Assembly (NCBI GenBank): GCA_964541595.1
Contig: CAZIRO010000070.1
Span: 1-13,149 of the forward strand
Length of the DNA stretch: 13,149 bases
Source of the DNA: CAZIRO01 sp964541595
GTDB taxonomy: Bacteria; Acidobacteriota; HRBIN11
Direction: 5' to 3'
The notes beneath the pieces were generated by a model, which searched no databases, had not been told where the DNA came from, and worked only from the letters and a program-made list of their open reading frames with translations. Position 1 is the stretch's first letter; each line of letters starts with the position of its first letter. A program made the translations under genes and the position numbers. This document shows positions 11,802 to 13,149 of this stretch, piece after piece.

Positions 11802-13127
11802 GTGTGCCGTATCCGTATACCCCAGATGACCGTCGGTATCTGGCTGTGGGCCTGGATCGGTATTGTCTTTTCTGCGCTGGGACAGCAATCTCTGCCGATT
11901 GCGCACCGTTCCCCGGATGATGGCCAGACGGTGATCGGTCGACGGCCGGAAATTGTCATCACACTCGATGCGAATGCGGGCGACTGGTCTGCGGGGCAGG
12001 TTTATCTCACCGTGGACGGAATGGACGTGACCTCGCAGGTGGACATCGACGGTCATACCCTGCGGTATCGTCCCGCCATGGATCTGCAACCGGGAACCCA
12101 CCGTGTGGAAGTGATCGTCACGGATGCAACCGGCGACCCCGTGGCAACATCCGGGTGGACGTTTTATACCCGTGATCTGCCGTTTCTGCAGAAGGCCGAC
12201 CTGCAGATCCGGCTGTCGGAATCCTTCCGGCGCACCGTAGCCCGGGAGAACGAGACAGTTCCCGCATATGTCAGTCAGGGCAATATCGGATGGCAGCTGG
12301 ATCTTTCTGAAGGGCAGTTCGGCACGGTATCAAACGGGAACGTCTTCGTCATGGACCAGGAGGGACCGGGAACCGGAAGCCCGACCGGCAAGGCGGTCGA
12401 TCTATCCAACTGGACAACACGGGTGACAGTGGGGGAGACCTTCGTGGAAGGCGGAGATGTGGCCGTTCAGCTCGGAGAACTTCTAACCGGTGGTGGGTTC
12501 GCCCGGCGCGGTGTACAGGGACGGATCACATTTCTCGGGACAGAAGTGCGACTGTTCCGGGTGGATCCGCAGCCGGTGCTGGGGTTCCGGAATCTGCTCG
12601 GGCTACAGGACCCGAACCGCCGGGTTCAGGGCATCGCGCTGGCGCATGCACTGCTACCCGACGAACTCCTCTGGTTGCAGGTCACTTACCTGGAGGGCGA
12701 AGAACAGACGGTCAATGCGTATTCCATTGGCTCGCTGGAGGGTGTGCGGTCGGGCCGATCGTATGGCGTGCTGGCGCGCACGCGCTGGTTTCAGGGAAGG
12801 GTCACGGGAGAAGCGGAGTATGTGTTCAGCCGAATGGACGACGATGTGCTCGATCCGTTCCCCCAAGAGGGGGATCGTGCCTGGCGCGTGCAATTCAACG
12901 CGCGCTTCGGGCGGCTGGATCTGCAGGGACGGTATCGCATTGTCGGAGCACGGTTCGGCAGTCTGGCGAATCCCGGTCTGCCCAACGACCGTGCGGAGGC
13001 ATTCGGTTCGGTGCAACTGGACTTCCGGCCGGTCCGCGTGGGTGGTACATTCCACCGTCAGTGGGACAATCTGAGCCGGGATGTGACCCGTCCGCGCATG
13101 GTCGAGAACCTCATGATGCACCAGTAG
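11802..13127 (+). CDS. Outer-membrane beta-barrel-like protein with N-terminal Ig-like domain; possibly cut short
   Basis: No named family recognised. The 441-residue product starts at GTG 11802, with GCAGGAG (AGGAG at 11790-11794) 7 bp upstream. A signal peptide follows (core IWLWAWIGIVFSALG, cleavage before QQ near 27). Residues about 34-127 look like a bacterial Ig-like domain (HRSPDDGQTVIGRRPEIVIT at its start, PGTHRVEVIVTDATG near its end). From about 135 on, short amphipathic alternating strands with many Gly, Arg and aromatic residues (GFARRGVQGRITFLGTEVRL, LARTRWFQGRVTGEAEYVFS, FNARFGRLDLQGRYRIV) suggest a membrane barrel. The frame ends ...ENLMMHQ at TAG 13125, without the aromatic C-terminal strand usual in barrels. 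The seven codons after the stop in the same frame stay open (RVPFTID) to the window end, so a premature stop is possible. The TAG codon is an ordinary stop elsewhere here (rpiB and the regulator). Confidence 0.72.
   Translation: MCRIRIPQMTVGIWLWAWIGIVFSALGQQSLPIAHRSPDDGQTVIGRRPEIVITLDANAGDWSAGQVYLTVDGMDVTSQVDIDGHTLRYRPAMDLQPGTHRVEVIVTDATGDPVATSGWTFYTRDLPFLQKADLQIRLSESFRRTVARENETVPAYVSQGNIGWQLDLSEGQFGTVSNGNVFVMDQEGPGTGSPTGKAVDLSNWTTRVTVGETFVEGGDVAVQLGELLTGGGFARRGVQGRITFLGTEVRLFRVDPQPVLGFRNLLGLQDPNRRVQGIALAHALLPDELLWLQVTYLEGEEQTVNAYSIGSLEGVRSGRSYGVLARTRWFQGRVTGEAEYVFSRMDDDVLDPFPQEGDRAWRVQFNARFGRLDLQGRYRIVGARFGSLANPGLPNDRAEAFGSVQLDFRPVRVGGTFHRQWDNLSRDVTRPRMVENLMMHQ
12859..12874. repeat. Palindrome TCCCCC-N4-GGGGGA, site 3 (inside the barrel gene)
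   Basis: TCCCCCAAGAGGGGGA lies within codons for FPQEGD of the beta-barrel-like protein. It has the same arms as the two intergenic copies but a different centre (AAGA). Inside a coding region it may be chance, although flanking GATCC and GGATC extend the dyad loosely. Confidence 0.35.
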
Positions 13128-13149
13128 CGCGTGCCCTTTACGATCGACG

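Noticed and set aside
13125..13127. TAG read as an amino acid (genetic code change)
   Set aside because: TAG ends rpiB and the response regulator at the expected family lengths, so it is a normal stop codon here.

Overview
This window (about 58-60% G+C by eye) comes from a bacterium with ordinary Shine-Dalgarno and sigma70-like signals and a Gram-negative envelope. Two points suggest a lineage. The long periplasmic-propeller histidine kinase and the beta-barrel and Ig-like surface proteins are typical of the Bacteroidota/Chlorobiota/Rhodothermota superphylum. A TtuA-type tRNA thiolase with all its metal ligands is typical of thermophiles. A thermophilic FCB-group bacterium is therefore my best guess, but no marker in the window settles it.

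Layout. Positions 1-121 (minus) hold the broken C-terminal end of a DDE transposase. It abuts a gene-free stretch (122-539) made of degenerate 7-bp tandem repeats, an inverted half-element and one copy of a 73-bp palindrome-rich dispersed element, followed by a good promoter. The plus-strand block 540-3757 is a probable operon: rpiB (sugar-phosphate isomerase), ttuA (tRNA 2-thiolation) and an exported or membrane-anchored YtcJ-like amidohydrolase. A second copy of the 73-bp element (3762-3834) separates it from an apparently solitary D12-class (Dam-like) adenine methyltransferase (3929-4789). A large sensor kinase (4818-7787) follows 28 bp later: signal peptide, 14 propeller blades, Y_Y_Y domain, one membrane span, HisKA_3 and HATPase. 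Next comes its likely partner, a NarL/LuxR-type response regulator (7899-8549).

From 8597 to 11594 two minus-strand genes encode exported proteins of no family I can name with confidence: one with duplicated Ig/CARDB-like domains, polyproline linkers and a Cys-rich C-terminus, and one Cys-rich protein with a lower-G+C gene. Divergent from them (11802-13127) is an Ig-like plus outer-membrane beta-barrel-like protein. Its frame may be closed by a premature amber codon 22 bp before the window edge.

The most interesting non-coding signal is a palindrome, TCCCCC-N4-GGGGGA. It occurs just upstream of the response-regulator gene, at the centre of the divergent promoter region of the surface-protein genes, and once inside the barrel gene. 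I propose, as inference only, that it is the operator of the neighbouring two-component system and links the sensor to the envelope genes. The repeat-rich gaps carry no tRNA, rRNA or CRISPR that I can see.
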